DNA of 64,000 nucleotides from NCBI GenBank assembly GCA_947504195.1, contig CANNGN010000015.1:16977-80976 (forward strand), in the 5' to 3' direction. The notes beneath the pieces were generated by a model, which saw nothing but the letters and a program-made list of their open reading frames with translations, was not told the DNA's origin and did no database searches. Positions 1 to 7,579 of the stretch are shown piece by piece. The translations under genes were made by a program, and so were the position numbers. Within the stretch, counting starts at the first letter, position 1; every line of letters starts with the position of its first letter. The DNA is from an uncultured Vibrio sp. (lineage in GTDB: Bacteria > Pseudomonadota > Gammaproteobacteria > Enterobacterales > Vibrionaceae).

Positions 1-405
1 AGGGCGATTGCATTAGGTGCTGATACTGTGAATTCTGCTCGCGGTATGATGATGTCTTTGGGGTGTATTCAAGCTCGTACTTGTAATACCGATAACTGCC
101 CAACAGGGATTGCAACTCAGAACCCTTCTCGAAACAAAGCCATTGTCGTGACTGACAAAGCACAGCGAGTAGCTAATTTCCAACGAGAAACCATTAAAAA
201 CTTAGTTGAATTGGTTGGAGCGGCAGGCCTCAATGGCATTCATGAACTCAAACCTCAGCATATAAATCGCCGAGTGCAAGGAACCGACGTAAAAAACTAT
301 GCTCAACTTTATCCAACAGTGGCAGAAAAATCCTTGTTAGACGAAACAACCATTCCCGAAAGTTGGCGCTATGATATGCAAGAAGCTAATGCTGCATCTT
401 GGTAA
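1..405 (+). CDS. FMN-binding glutamate synthase family protein, C-terminal part (5' end outside window)
   Basis: The reading frame is open from base 1 and ends at a TAA at 403-405, so only the last 134 codons are here. Visible motifs are ALGADTVNSARG, then SLGCIQARTCNTDNCPTGIA, which match the end of the FMN barrel and the three-cysteine 3Fe-4S region of glutamate synthase large-subunit-like proteins. These proteins transfer ammonia-derived nitrogen to 2-oxoglutarate or are stand-alone relatives lacking the amidotransferase part. The tail is short, without the long beta-helix C-terminal domain of true GltB, so I favour the stand-alone FMN-binding family. The function of that subfamily is not well defined. 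A terminator follows at once. Confidence 0.85.
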   Translation, partial: RAIALGADTVNSARGMMMSLGCIQARTCNTDNCPTGIATQNPSRNKAIVVTDKAQRVANFQRETIKNLVELVGAAGLNGIHELKPQHINRRVQGTDVKNYAQLYPTVAEKSLLDETTIPESWRYDMQEANAASW

Positions 406-420
406 TCGACAACTGATGTA

Positions 421-461
421 AAAAATGACAAAGAGGGCGATTGAGCCCTTTTTGTCATTTT
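421..461 (+). terminator. Rho-independent terminator
   Basis: Inverted arms AAAATGACAAA-GAGGGC and GCCCTTTTTGTCATTTT enclose a short GATTGA loop, 16 bases after the stop of the glutamate-synthase-like gene. The T-rich 3' arm fits an intrinsic terminator. Confidence 0.8.
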
Positions 462-637
462 CATATTGGTTAACTGATAGAAAAAGATGGTAACCAGCAA
501 CTTGAAACTTTTTTAGCCAGTATCAGTGATAATAGTATGGATTTATGACTATGGTTGACTGGTATCTGTGTAAGCAACTCTTTATAATTCCGCGGCGACA
601 AACATTTAACTTTTGGCTTTGAATTAGGATTGCTTAC

Positions 638-1279
638 ATGCCTGAGAATCATCAATGTGTCATTATCGGTATCGCTGGGGCGTCAGCTTCTGGAAAGAGC
701 TTGATTGCTAGCACTATTTACAGAGAATTGCTGGCAAAAGTTGGTGATACTCATATCGGAGTGATCACTGAAGATTGCTATTATAAAGATCAAACGCATC
801 TTAGTATGGATCAACGTATTAAAACAAACTATGACCATCCTAGCGCGCTCGATCATAATTTGTTGTGTGAGCATTTAGAACAGTTAATAAATGGGGAAGC
901 AGTAGAGGTACCGGAATATAGCTATTCGGAACATACTCGGACTCAGAATACGAATACAATGACACCAAAACGCGTGATTATCTTAGAAGGTATTTTGCTA
1001 CTTACCGACCCAAGGCTAAGAAAGTTAATGCATGCCTCAATTTTTATGGATACACCACTCGACATTTGCTTATTGCGACGCCTTGAGCGTGATGTACAAG
1101 AGCGAGGAAGAACGATGGAGTCGGTATTATCTCAATATACTGAAACCGTTCGTCCGATGTTCCTTCAATTTATTGAACCATCGAAGCAACATGCTGACAT
1201 TATCGTCCCTCGTGGCGGTAAAAATCGAATAGCGATTGATGTTTTGAAGGCTCATATTTCTAAATTATTGAAATCTTAA
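638..1279 (+). CDS. udk: Uridine kinase
   Basis: Cytoplasmic kinase of pyrimidine salvage that phosphorylates uridine and cytidine to UMP and CMP with GTP or ATP. The 213-residue product has the usual length of bacterial Udk. The P-loop GIAGASASGKS lies at residues 11-21 and is followed by ITEDCYYKD and the HPSALDH segment typical of uridine kinases. The LERDVQERGR stretch corresponds to the lid region. The next gene, an AsmA protein, also sits close to udk in enterobacteria. A hairpin separates the two, so they are probably separate transcription units. Confidence 0.95.
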   Translation: MPENHQCVIIGIAGASASGKSLIASTIYRELLAKVGDTHIGVITEDCYYKDQTHLSMDQRIKTNYDHPSALDHNLLCEHLEQLINGEAVEVPEYSYSEHTRTQNTNTMTPKRVIILEGILLLTDPRLRKLMHASIFMDTPLDICLLRRLERDVQERGRTMESVLSQYTETVRPMFLQFIEPSKQHADIIVPRGGKNRIAIDVLKAHISKLLKS

Positions 1280-1316
1280 CGGTAAAACCACAAATATCCA
1301 GTAAATTTTGGGTAAA

Positions 1317-1345
1317 TTAATGGCACGATAATGTGCCATTTTTTG
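1317..1345 (+). terminator. Intrinsic terminator after udk
   Basis: Arms AATGGCAC and GTGCCATT around a GATAAT loop are followed by TTTTTT, between udk and the AsmA gene. Confidence 0.75.
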
Positions 1346-1361
1346 ATCTGGGAAATGTATT

Positions 1362-3536
1362 ATGAAGAAGCTACGTATTGGTGTTGTCTTTGTTTTGGTG
1401 CTCCTAATTACTGTGCTAGTGGCTGTGATTTTTTTTATCAACCCCAATCAATTTAAACCACTCATTGTAGAGCAAACCAAAAAAGCGACAGGGCTTGATC
1501 TCGTTATCGATGGTGACATTCATTGGCAGTTATTTCCTGCATTGGGCTTCGGTATTGGTCAAACAGCAATGCGAAACCCTGAAGGTTTTGAGGAAACCAA
1601 TCTATTTCAAGTTAACGCTATTGATGTATCAATAGAACTTATCCCTCTGTTTAAGAAGCAATTGATGGTCGGTCAAGTGGTATTGAAGGGGGCTGATATT
1701 CAAATTGAAACCCTATCCGATGGTCGCACAAATCTAGACAGTTTTACGGCGAGTAACAGTGTAAGTGGCGTAACTTCTGATCCAAGTAACGATGGTAATG
1801 AAAATTCTACCTCTATATCGGTGAGTCGAGCTGATGATTCCCTAGAAGTCGAAGATACATGGCATATCAGTGTTGCGGGTGTTTCAATTAAAGATTCTAA
1901 TTTAGTGCTTAATGATCGTAAAACGGGTGTGCAGAGTCTTTTGCAAGTTGCAGATATTAGTGTGACAGAATTCTCTCCTGGAGAATGGAGCCAAATTACA
2001 TTTGATGTTGCGGGTAAGAGCAACGATAAGACATTTATCACCAATGGTAGTGCGAAATTTACATTATCTCCTGATTTTCAGGAATATGCGTTACGCAGTA
2101 TTGAGGTAAATGGATCGTTTGATGATGGCTCTAATACCATATCAAAAGTAGACGTTGTACTGGATCAATTTCAATTTGGGGAGCCTACTCAATTGCAGAT
2201 AGATGTGGAAGGTGTCGTATCTGATCTGGCGTTGTCTTTGGTCGGACAATCGAGCTTAGTTATTGATAAAGCGCTAACGTCTATCACTGCTTCTCAATTA
2301 GACCTGAGTATGCAGCTAGAAAGTGAAACACTTCCTCAATCACCATTGAATATTGTTCTTGATTCAAATGTTGTGTTTGATCTGAATAACAGCGAATTAA
2401 AGGCGATAATCGACGAGTTGTCTGCAAATGATATTGAGCTTCAAGGAGCAACCGTTGCCACTTTTTCAGATGTAACCCAAATTCGTTTTGAACTGCATGG
2501 GTCAGATATTGATATCGACCAATTCCTTGATATCGAAGAGACCAAGCCATCTCAAAGTTCTTCTGATTCTGATGACAAACCGACTGTATCAACAAGCAAT
2601 TCGGGCACTGTGGAAGTTGAACCTGATTTATCAGCTCTTAAACATTTAGATGTTGCTGGTATTGTGACCATTGATGAGCTAAAGACGAACAATGTTGAAC
2701 TGACGGAAACGAAAACCAAGTTTTCAATTAAACGAGGACTGGTCAAGCTAGAAGCATTTGAAGCCAATTTGTATCAAGGTAGCATAAGTGCCAAAGGTCA
2801 ACTTGATGGTAGGAAAAGTCCTGCAACATATCAGATTAATAACACCCTTACTGGCGTTCAAATCGAGCCGTTGTTGCAGGCTGTTGCAGAGACGGACATC
2901 GTCGAGGGTACCGGAAATTTAGTGACTACCATTAATGGTAAAGGTTTAACATCAACCCAGATGAAGAAAAATTTAGCGGGAACGGTAGAGATAAAGTTTA
3001 CCGATGGAGCGGTAAAAGGCTTCAATATTGCGCAACAGATTCGCAATGTAAATGCCAAATTGAACGGCGAGAGCGATGGCTTTGATATATCGGCAAAAGA
3101 AACAGATTTCAGTGCACTAACAGCAACATTGAAGCTAGCGAATGGAGAGCTTTCTACCAATAATCTAGCAATGCAGTCGCCTTTATTACGAATACATGGC
3201 AAAGGTTCAACGAATTATATAAATGAAAAAATAAAGTTTTGGTTGGATACAGCAGTGGTAGGCTCACTTGAAGGTCAAGGCGGAGCGAGTGTTGATGATC
3301 TAAAAGATATTACTATCCCAGTTGAAATAAAGGGCAGTTGGAGTAAGCCAGATCTAGATATTCCACTTGATGAAATCCTGAAGCAGCGTGCTAGGAAGAA
3401 GATTACCAAAGAAAAGACAAAGCTCGATGAAAAAATTGATGAGGAAGTCGATAGGCTTCAAGAAAAAATCAACAGTAAAATTAAAGATGAGCAGACAAAA
3501 GATACGATGAATAAATTGCTGAAAAAAATCCTCTAA
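1362..3536 (+). CDS. asmA: AsmA family protein
   Basis: Large envelope protein of 724 residues. An N-terminal membrane anchor (about residues 5-27) is followed by NPNQFKPLI and the conserved opening VDGDIHWQLFPALGFGI of the AsmA domain. The middle contains a low-complexity acidic/serine linker near residues 380-410. The C-terminal AsmA-like part (about 430-670) ends in a charged lysine/glutamate-rich helix. AsmA proteins are anchored in the inner membrane and project into the periplasm. They are related to the bridge-like lipid transport proteins TamB and YhdP and affect outer-membrane composition. Position beside udk supports the name. The exact lipid role is not shown by sequence. Confidence 0.88.
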   Translation: MKKLRIGVVFVLVLLITVLVAVIFFINPNQFKPLIVEQTKKATGLDLVIDGDIHWQLFPALGFGIGQTAMRNPEGFEETNLFQVNAIDVSIELIPLFKKQLMVGQVVLKGADIQIETLSDGRTNLDSFTASNSVSGVTSDPSNDGNENSTSISVSRADDSLEVEDTWHISVAGVSIKDSNLVLNDRKTGVQSLLQVADISVTEFSPGEWSQITFDVAGKSNDKTFITNGSAKFTLSPDFQEYALRSIEVNGSFDDGSNTISKVDVVLDQFQFGEPTQLQIDVEGVVSDLALSLVGQSSLVIDKALTSITASQLDLSMQLESETLPQSPLNIVLDSNVVFDLNNSELKAIIDELSANDIELQGATVATFSDVTQIRFELHGSDIDIDQFLDIEETKPSQSSSDSDDKPTVSTSNSGTVEVEPDLSALKHLDVAGIVTIDELKTNNVELTETKTKFSIKRGLVKLEAFEANLYQGSISAKGQLDGRKSPATYQINNTLTGVQIEPLLQAVAETDIVEGTGNLVTTINGKGLTSTQMKKNLAGTVEIKFTDGAVKGFNIAQQIRNVNAKLNGESDGFDISAKETDFSALTATLKLANGELSTNNLAMQSPLLRIHGKGSTNYINEKIKFWLDTAVVGSLEGQGGASVDDLKDITIPVEIKGSWSKPDLDIPLDEILKQRARKKITKEKTKLDEKIDEEVDRLQEKINSKIKDEQTKDTMNKLLKKIL

Positions 3537-3570
3537 TCGATCAACCTTTTACTAAAAAAGGTGAAGAAAT

Positions 3571-3626
3571 AGGGACACTGTTGGTCTGCTGTTACTTGGT
3601 GGTTTAGTGCAGTAATACAGTGCCCT
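3571..3626. terminator. Possible hairpin between convergent genes
   Basis: AGGG(A)CACTGT at 3571-3581 is complementary to ACAGTGCCCT at 3617-3626, with one bulged base and a long loop. It lies between the convergent asmA and cobO genes and could end either transcript. There is no strong T tract, so this is weak. Confidence 0.35.
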
Positions 3627-3645
3627 TAATCAGCGAGAAAATGAT

Positions 3646-4248
3646 TTACCAATCAATACCCTTGCGAGCTTTAATACCATTCTCAAAGGCGTGTTTTACA
3701 TTACGTACTTCCGATACCGTATCGGCTAATTCGATTAAATTACGATGAGCACCACGCCCGGTGATAATCACAGATTGCATGGCAGGGCGGTTTGAAATTG
3801 CTTCGATAACCTCATCTAACTCGATATACCCGTAATTGGTCATATAGGTCAGTTCGTCAAATAGAACAACATCGATAGAGTCATCTTTCAACATTGCTTT
3901 ACATTTCTGCCAAACAACTTGTGCTGCGTCGGTATCGGCTTGTTTATCTTGAGTTTCCCAAGTAAAACCGGTAGCCATGACTTCAAACTCGACCCCCAGC
4001 TTTTCTAACAGATTCTTCTCGCCGTTATCCCACGTGCCTTTGATAAATTGAGCGACAGCACATTTTTGTCCATGACCATGGGCGCGAGTGATCATGCCAA
4101 ATCCTGATGTTGATTTGCCTTTGCCATTTCCAGTGATGATTAAAAGAAGGCCTTTTTCATCTTGAGCGGCGGCAATTCTAGCATCAACGTTTTCCTTTAC
4201 TTTCTGTTGACGCTCTTTATGGCGGTTCTGTGCGTTGTCGTTTGCCAT
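3646..4248 (-). CDS. cobO: Cob(I)yrinic acid a,c-diamide adenosyltransferase
   Basis: Transfers the adenosyl group of ATP to cob(I)alamin or corrinoids, giving coenzyme B12. The 200-residue product has the CobO/BtuR hallmarks: a P-loop GNGKGKST at residues 40-47, then GMITRAHGHG, AVAQFIKG, the acidic strand DVVLFDELTYM, and the VIITGRGAHRNLIELADTVSE block near the C-terminus. The length equals that of E. coli BtuR. No other cobalamin synthesis gene is close, so corrinoid salvage is the likely role. No B12 riboswitch was seen upstream. Confidence 0.93.
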   Translation of the reverse strand: MANDNAQNRHKERQQKVKENVDARIAAAQDEKGLLLIITGNGKGKSTSGFGMITRAHGHGQKCAVAQFIKGTWDNGEKNLLEKLGVEFEVMATGFTWETQDKQADTDAAQVVWQKCKAMLKDDSIDVVLFDELTYMTNYGYIELDEVIEAISNRPAMQSVIITGRGAHRNLIELADTVSEVRNVKHAFENGIKARKGIDW

Positions 4249-4385
4249 CTTATGTTCCTTTATTGGTGTTTCGCCTCGTAATTTTTATCTTAACCTATCT
4301 GTTTTAGAACAAAAACCGTTGAATTCACGCGGGATTTAAGTGATGGTCGTAGTGTGACATGAGCTTTACACGTTAAGGATTTATT

Positions 4386-5240
4386 ATGATGGAACAACTT
4401 TTAGCTTACGCCGAGAAAACATGGGGCGTCGATCTTCACCAAGTTAACCAACTTAGTGCTGAGCAACTCTTAGAATTGACAGAGGTTTTCTCTGTTGATC
4501 AAAAAACTTGTTTATACGCTTTATTACCATTGGCTGCGAATTATGCTCTAGTGCCTCTTTCTAACTATCACGTCGGTTCAATTGTTGTTGGTTTGTCAGG
4601 AAATGCATACTTTGGCGCCAATATGGAGTTTGGAGACCAAAGCTTGAGTCAAACCGTTCATGCTGAACAGGCGGCAATTAATCATGCTTGGTTATGTGGT
4701 GAAGAAGGTATTAGTGATATTTATGTCAACCAAAGTCCGTGTGGTCATTGTCGTCAGTTTATGAATGAGCTTTCTACATCGGAGCAGCTCACTATTCATG
4801 TGCAAGGGCGTGAGTCTGTCTCGTTAGCTCAACTTCTACCTGATGCGTTCGGCCCAAATGATTTGGGGGTCGCGAATCGATTGATGTCTATACAGACGAG
4901 AGTGTCTTCCAGTGAGTCTTCACATTCTTTCGACGAATTGGCATGGAAACGAGTTTATTCGCCATACACTAAAAGCCCTTCTATGTGCTTGATTATATTG
5001 GAAGATGGTAAGAGAATTGTTGGGTGTTATGCGGAAAATGCAGCCTTTAATCCCAGTTTATCTCCGTTGCAATCTGCGTTGATTATGCTTCGGTTAGCTT
5101 TGTGCGACTTTGACAGTATCGTCGATGTCGAGTTAATTGAATCGAAGCAATCACAAGTACTGCAGTATGACGCTACGCTCTCCTTACTAAAGAGCATCGC
5201 GCCAAAGGTAGAGCTAAGGTATACCAACCTATCGAATTAA
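4386..5240 (+). CDS. cdd: Cytidine deaminase
   Basis: Zinc enzyme that deaminates cytidine and deoxycytidine to uridine and deoxyuridine in pyrimidine salvage. The product (284 residues, 283 from the second of two adjacent ATG codons) is the long dimeric type with a catalytic first half and a degenerate second half. The active-site motif HAEQ (H92, E94) and the zinc ligands C119 and C122 in PCGHC are all present. Its last four bases overlap the 3' end of the convergent carrier gene. Confidence 0.95.
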   Translation: MMEQLLAYAEKTWGVDLHQVNQLSAEQLLELTEVFSVDQKTCLYALLPLAANYALVPLSNYHVGSIVVGLSGNAYFGANMEFGDQSLSQTVHAEQAAINHAWLCGEEGISDIYVNQSPCGHCRQFMNELSTSEQLTIHVQGRESVSLAQLLPDAFGPNDLGVANRLMSIQTRVSSSESSHSFDELAWKRVYSPYTKSPSMCLIILEDGKRIVGCYAENAAFNPSLSPLQSALIMLRLALCDFDSIVDVELIESKQSQVLQYDATLSLLKSIAPKVELRYTNLSN

Positions 5241-6628
5241 ATCCATCCTAAGAGGTTCCACCATAAATAATCGAGTGGCATCAAGATCAACAGTGTAATT
5301 ACTGCCAATGGTAATGACACCCTAATTAACGAAGATAGCTTCTCCTGTGATAACTGCATTGCGACAATGAGAGGAGCAACTTGATAGGGGAAGATGACCG
5401 TCGAAAATCCGATGACTTGCGTCATCAGTACCGCTTCGAGCGAAAAGCCTGTTGAATGCGCAAAGTCGGCTGCCATTGGTGAGAGTACAGTTGGGACGCC
5501 AGGAATGGTGGTGATAAGTCCAGTCAGTGTTGAGATAGAACACAAAGACATAAAGTTATAGAAAGTAGAGTCATGGGAGTTTGATAACGCTGAGCTGAAT
5601 ATCTGTCCAACAGAGGTTCCAATTCCCGATAAATTGACCAGAGCACCGAGCCCTAGAGCAGCAGCTACAAAGATAACAGTACCGAAATCAACGGATCGAT
5701 TAAATGCTTTTGGTTCGACAACGCCATACTTAGGAAGAAGCAGGAAAATTGCGGTAACAATGCCGACCCATGCAGGATTAACTCCATGAATGGAATCAGT
5801 GATCCAAAATAACAGCGTCATCGCGAGAATGAATAGAACCTTATTCTGTTTCTTTAAATCAAAATGATCATTACTCGCTTGGCTGGACGTTTTGTCATTT
5901 ATATCAATTTGAGCGGGAAAGATTTTCACGACCACTAAAACTAAAACCGCAGATTTTACGATACCGAGGATAGGGAAGTGCAGAGCAAGGTATTCTAAGT
6001 ATCCAAATGAAATACCAAACAAATTCTCACTCGCTCCGGCTAAAATCATGTTCGGAATGTTGGATGGAAGAATGGCAAAACTGGGCATGTTGCACGCTAG
6101 AGCTAGAGTGACAGCGATGCCAATACGACCAGAGCTGCCTTTCGCAAAACCTAGTTGCTCAGCTAACGCCATACCTATTGGAATCAGTACAACAGAGCGA
6201 CCAACAGATGAAGGCATAACAAAGCCAAGTAGCATTGCTGTCACGACTAGACCAGAGATTAATTTAACGTAACTTGTCGTTAAATAAGGGGCAATAATTA
6301 GGGCGAGACGTTTCCCAATTCCAGTGCTTGATATTGCTTCGCCAATAATAAAGCCTGAAATAATCAACCAGACTGCGGAAGATGAAAAGCCAGAAAAAAG
6401 AACGTTTGGTTCGATTAAATTAAAAACCGCAACTAAGGCAAAAAAGATTAACCCTGTAAGAAAGGGAGGGATAACGCTCAAACTCCAAAATACTAGTGTA
6501 ATCAGAATGATTGCTGCGCTGTAAGAGAAGTTATTTGGTTGACCAGCAATCGGCATCACCGCCAAGTATCCAGAAATAATGACGGCAATGAACACGATAA
6601 TTGAGCGTATATTGAGGCTGTTTTTCAT
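5237..6628 (-). CDS. SLC13/DASS-type anion permease
   Basis: Inner-membrane carrier of 463 residues with about eleven or twelve hydrophobic segments. Features of the divalent anion:sodium symporter group include FVMPSSVGRSVVLIPIGMALA near residue 140, ACNMPSFAILPSNIPNMI near 180-195 and the mirrored TGLITTIPGVPTVLSPMA near 370. Such carriers usually import dicarboxylates, sulfate or related anions with sodium. The substrate cannot be read from the sequence. It is divergent from an AraC-type regulator 96 bases away, which is the obvious candidate to control it. Confidence 0.8.
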   Translation of the reverse strand: MKNSLNIRSIIVFIAVIISGYLAVMPIAGQPNNFSYSAAIILITLVFWSLSVIPPFLTGLIFFALVAVFNLIEPNVLFSGFSSSAVWLIISGFIIGEAISSTGIGKRLALIIAPYLTTSYVKLISGLVVTAMLLGFVMPSSVGRSVVLIPIGMALAEQLGFAKGSSGRIGIAVTLALACNMPSFAILPSNIPNMILAGASENLFGISFGYLEYLALHFPILGIVKSAVLVLVVVKIFPAQIDINDKTSSQASNDHFDLKKQNKVLFILAMTLLFWITDSIHGVNPAWVGIVTAIFLLLPKYGVVEPKAFNRSVDFGTVIFVAAALGLGALVNLSGIGTSVGQIFSSALSNSHDSTFYNFMSLCSISTLTGLITTIPGVPTVLSPMAADFAHSTGFSLEAVLMTQVIGFSTVIFPYQVAPLIVAMQLSQEKLSSLIRVSLPLAVITLLILMPLDYLWWNLLGWI

Positions 6629-6724
6629 GTGAGTTCTCTATGTAAATAGCGATATTGTAGGCTTGTGTTTGTTTCGGTTGCCGCTTATATTAGCAGTTCG
6701 TGATTGTCGTAATAAGGTGGAAAT

Positions 6725-7531
6725 GTGACAATGGGTATTCCTAATACGTCATACTTGCCGGCAAGCCATGTCGCTTACACGATTGATCCAAAGCGGCCAG
6801 TTTTAACTCAGCGAAGAACCATGAATCCGGAAGAGGCGATAGCCCCTCACCGTCATCCTCGTAGACAGTTGTTATGGTCGTCGAAAGGTTTACTCCGAGT
6901 GACAACTAACAACGCCGTTTGGGTCGTTCCTTCTTCACACGCAGTGTGGATCCCAGGTAATGCCTTTCATCAGGTTACCTGCCAAACTCAAGCGCAAATA
7001 CGCAACTTGTACTTTGATCCATCATGCCCGATTCGGCATTATGACAGTGAAGTTGTGATGCTGGCTATGAGCCCTTTGATGCGCGAGATTATTGTCCGTA
7101 TGACTCGTGAAGATTTACCAGATGAGCCATTTATGCAGCGCTTAGGGTTGGTCGCGTTGGATGAACTTGAGTCTCTTGAACCGTTTTTTCTTCATTTACC
7201 GAGTGGTCAAGATCCGAGGTTGCTTCAGGTGATCAATCAGCTCATCCTTCACCCGAAGGAGTCAGTAACGTTGGATATATTGAGTAGAGAGTCAGGGGCA
7301 AGCACCCGCACGATTGAACGTCTGTTTAAATCAGAGACTGGATACACTTTCCGACAATGGCGCAGTCGATTTCGTTTAATGAATTCACTTGAAGCGATAA
7401 ATAAAGGTGAAAATACCAAGACTGTTGCTTATGAGCTTGGGTATAAAAGTGTGAGCAGTTTTATCGCTGAATTTAAAAAGCTATATGGGGCAGCGCCCCA
7501 GGAATATGCGAGTCAATTCCTGAATCGCTAA
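6725..7531 (+). CDS. AraC family transcriptional regulator with cupin sensor domain
   Basis: 268 residues. The N-terminal half has a cupin-like AraC_binding domain with HRHPRRQLLW and VVPSSHAVWIPGNAFHQV. The C-terminal half has the two AraC helix-turn-helix motifs, LDILSRESGASTRTIERLFK and TVAYELGYKSVSSFIAEFKK. The layout is like the NimR/YeaM branch, whose members often control an adjacent transporter. Translation may begin at this GTG, 4 bases after an AAGGTGG ribosome site, or at the ATG at 6731, where the spacing is about 10. It probably regulates the divergent SLC13-type carrier, which is an inference from position. Confidence 0.85.
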   Translation: MTMGIPNTSYLPASHVAYTIDPKRPVLTQRRTMNPEEAIAPHRHPRRQLLWSSKGLLRVTTNNAVWVVPSSHAVWIPGNAFHQVTCQTQAQIRNLYFDPSCPIRHYDSEVVMLAMSPLMREIIVRMTREDLPDEPFMQRLGLVALDELESLEPFFLHLPSGQDPRLLQVINQLILHPKESVTLDILSRESGASTRTIERLFKSETGYTFRQWRSRFRLMNSLEAINKGENTKTVAYELGYKSVSSFIAEFKKLYGAAPQEYASQFLNR

Positions 7532-7579
7532 GTAGCGAAGTATGTTCAGACACTATTGTGCTTTTTAAAATCGTACACT

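Noticed and set aside
2284..2595. 103-codon minus-strand frame opposite the AsmA gene
   Set aside because: It lies fully inside a well-supported AsmA reading frame, has no ribosome site and shows no domain.
4249..4385. Cobalamin riboswitch before cobO
   Set aside because: The 137-base gap lacks the conserved B12-box sequence.
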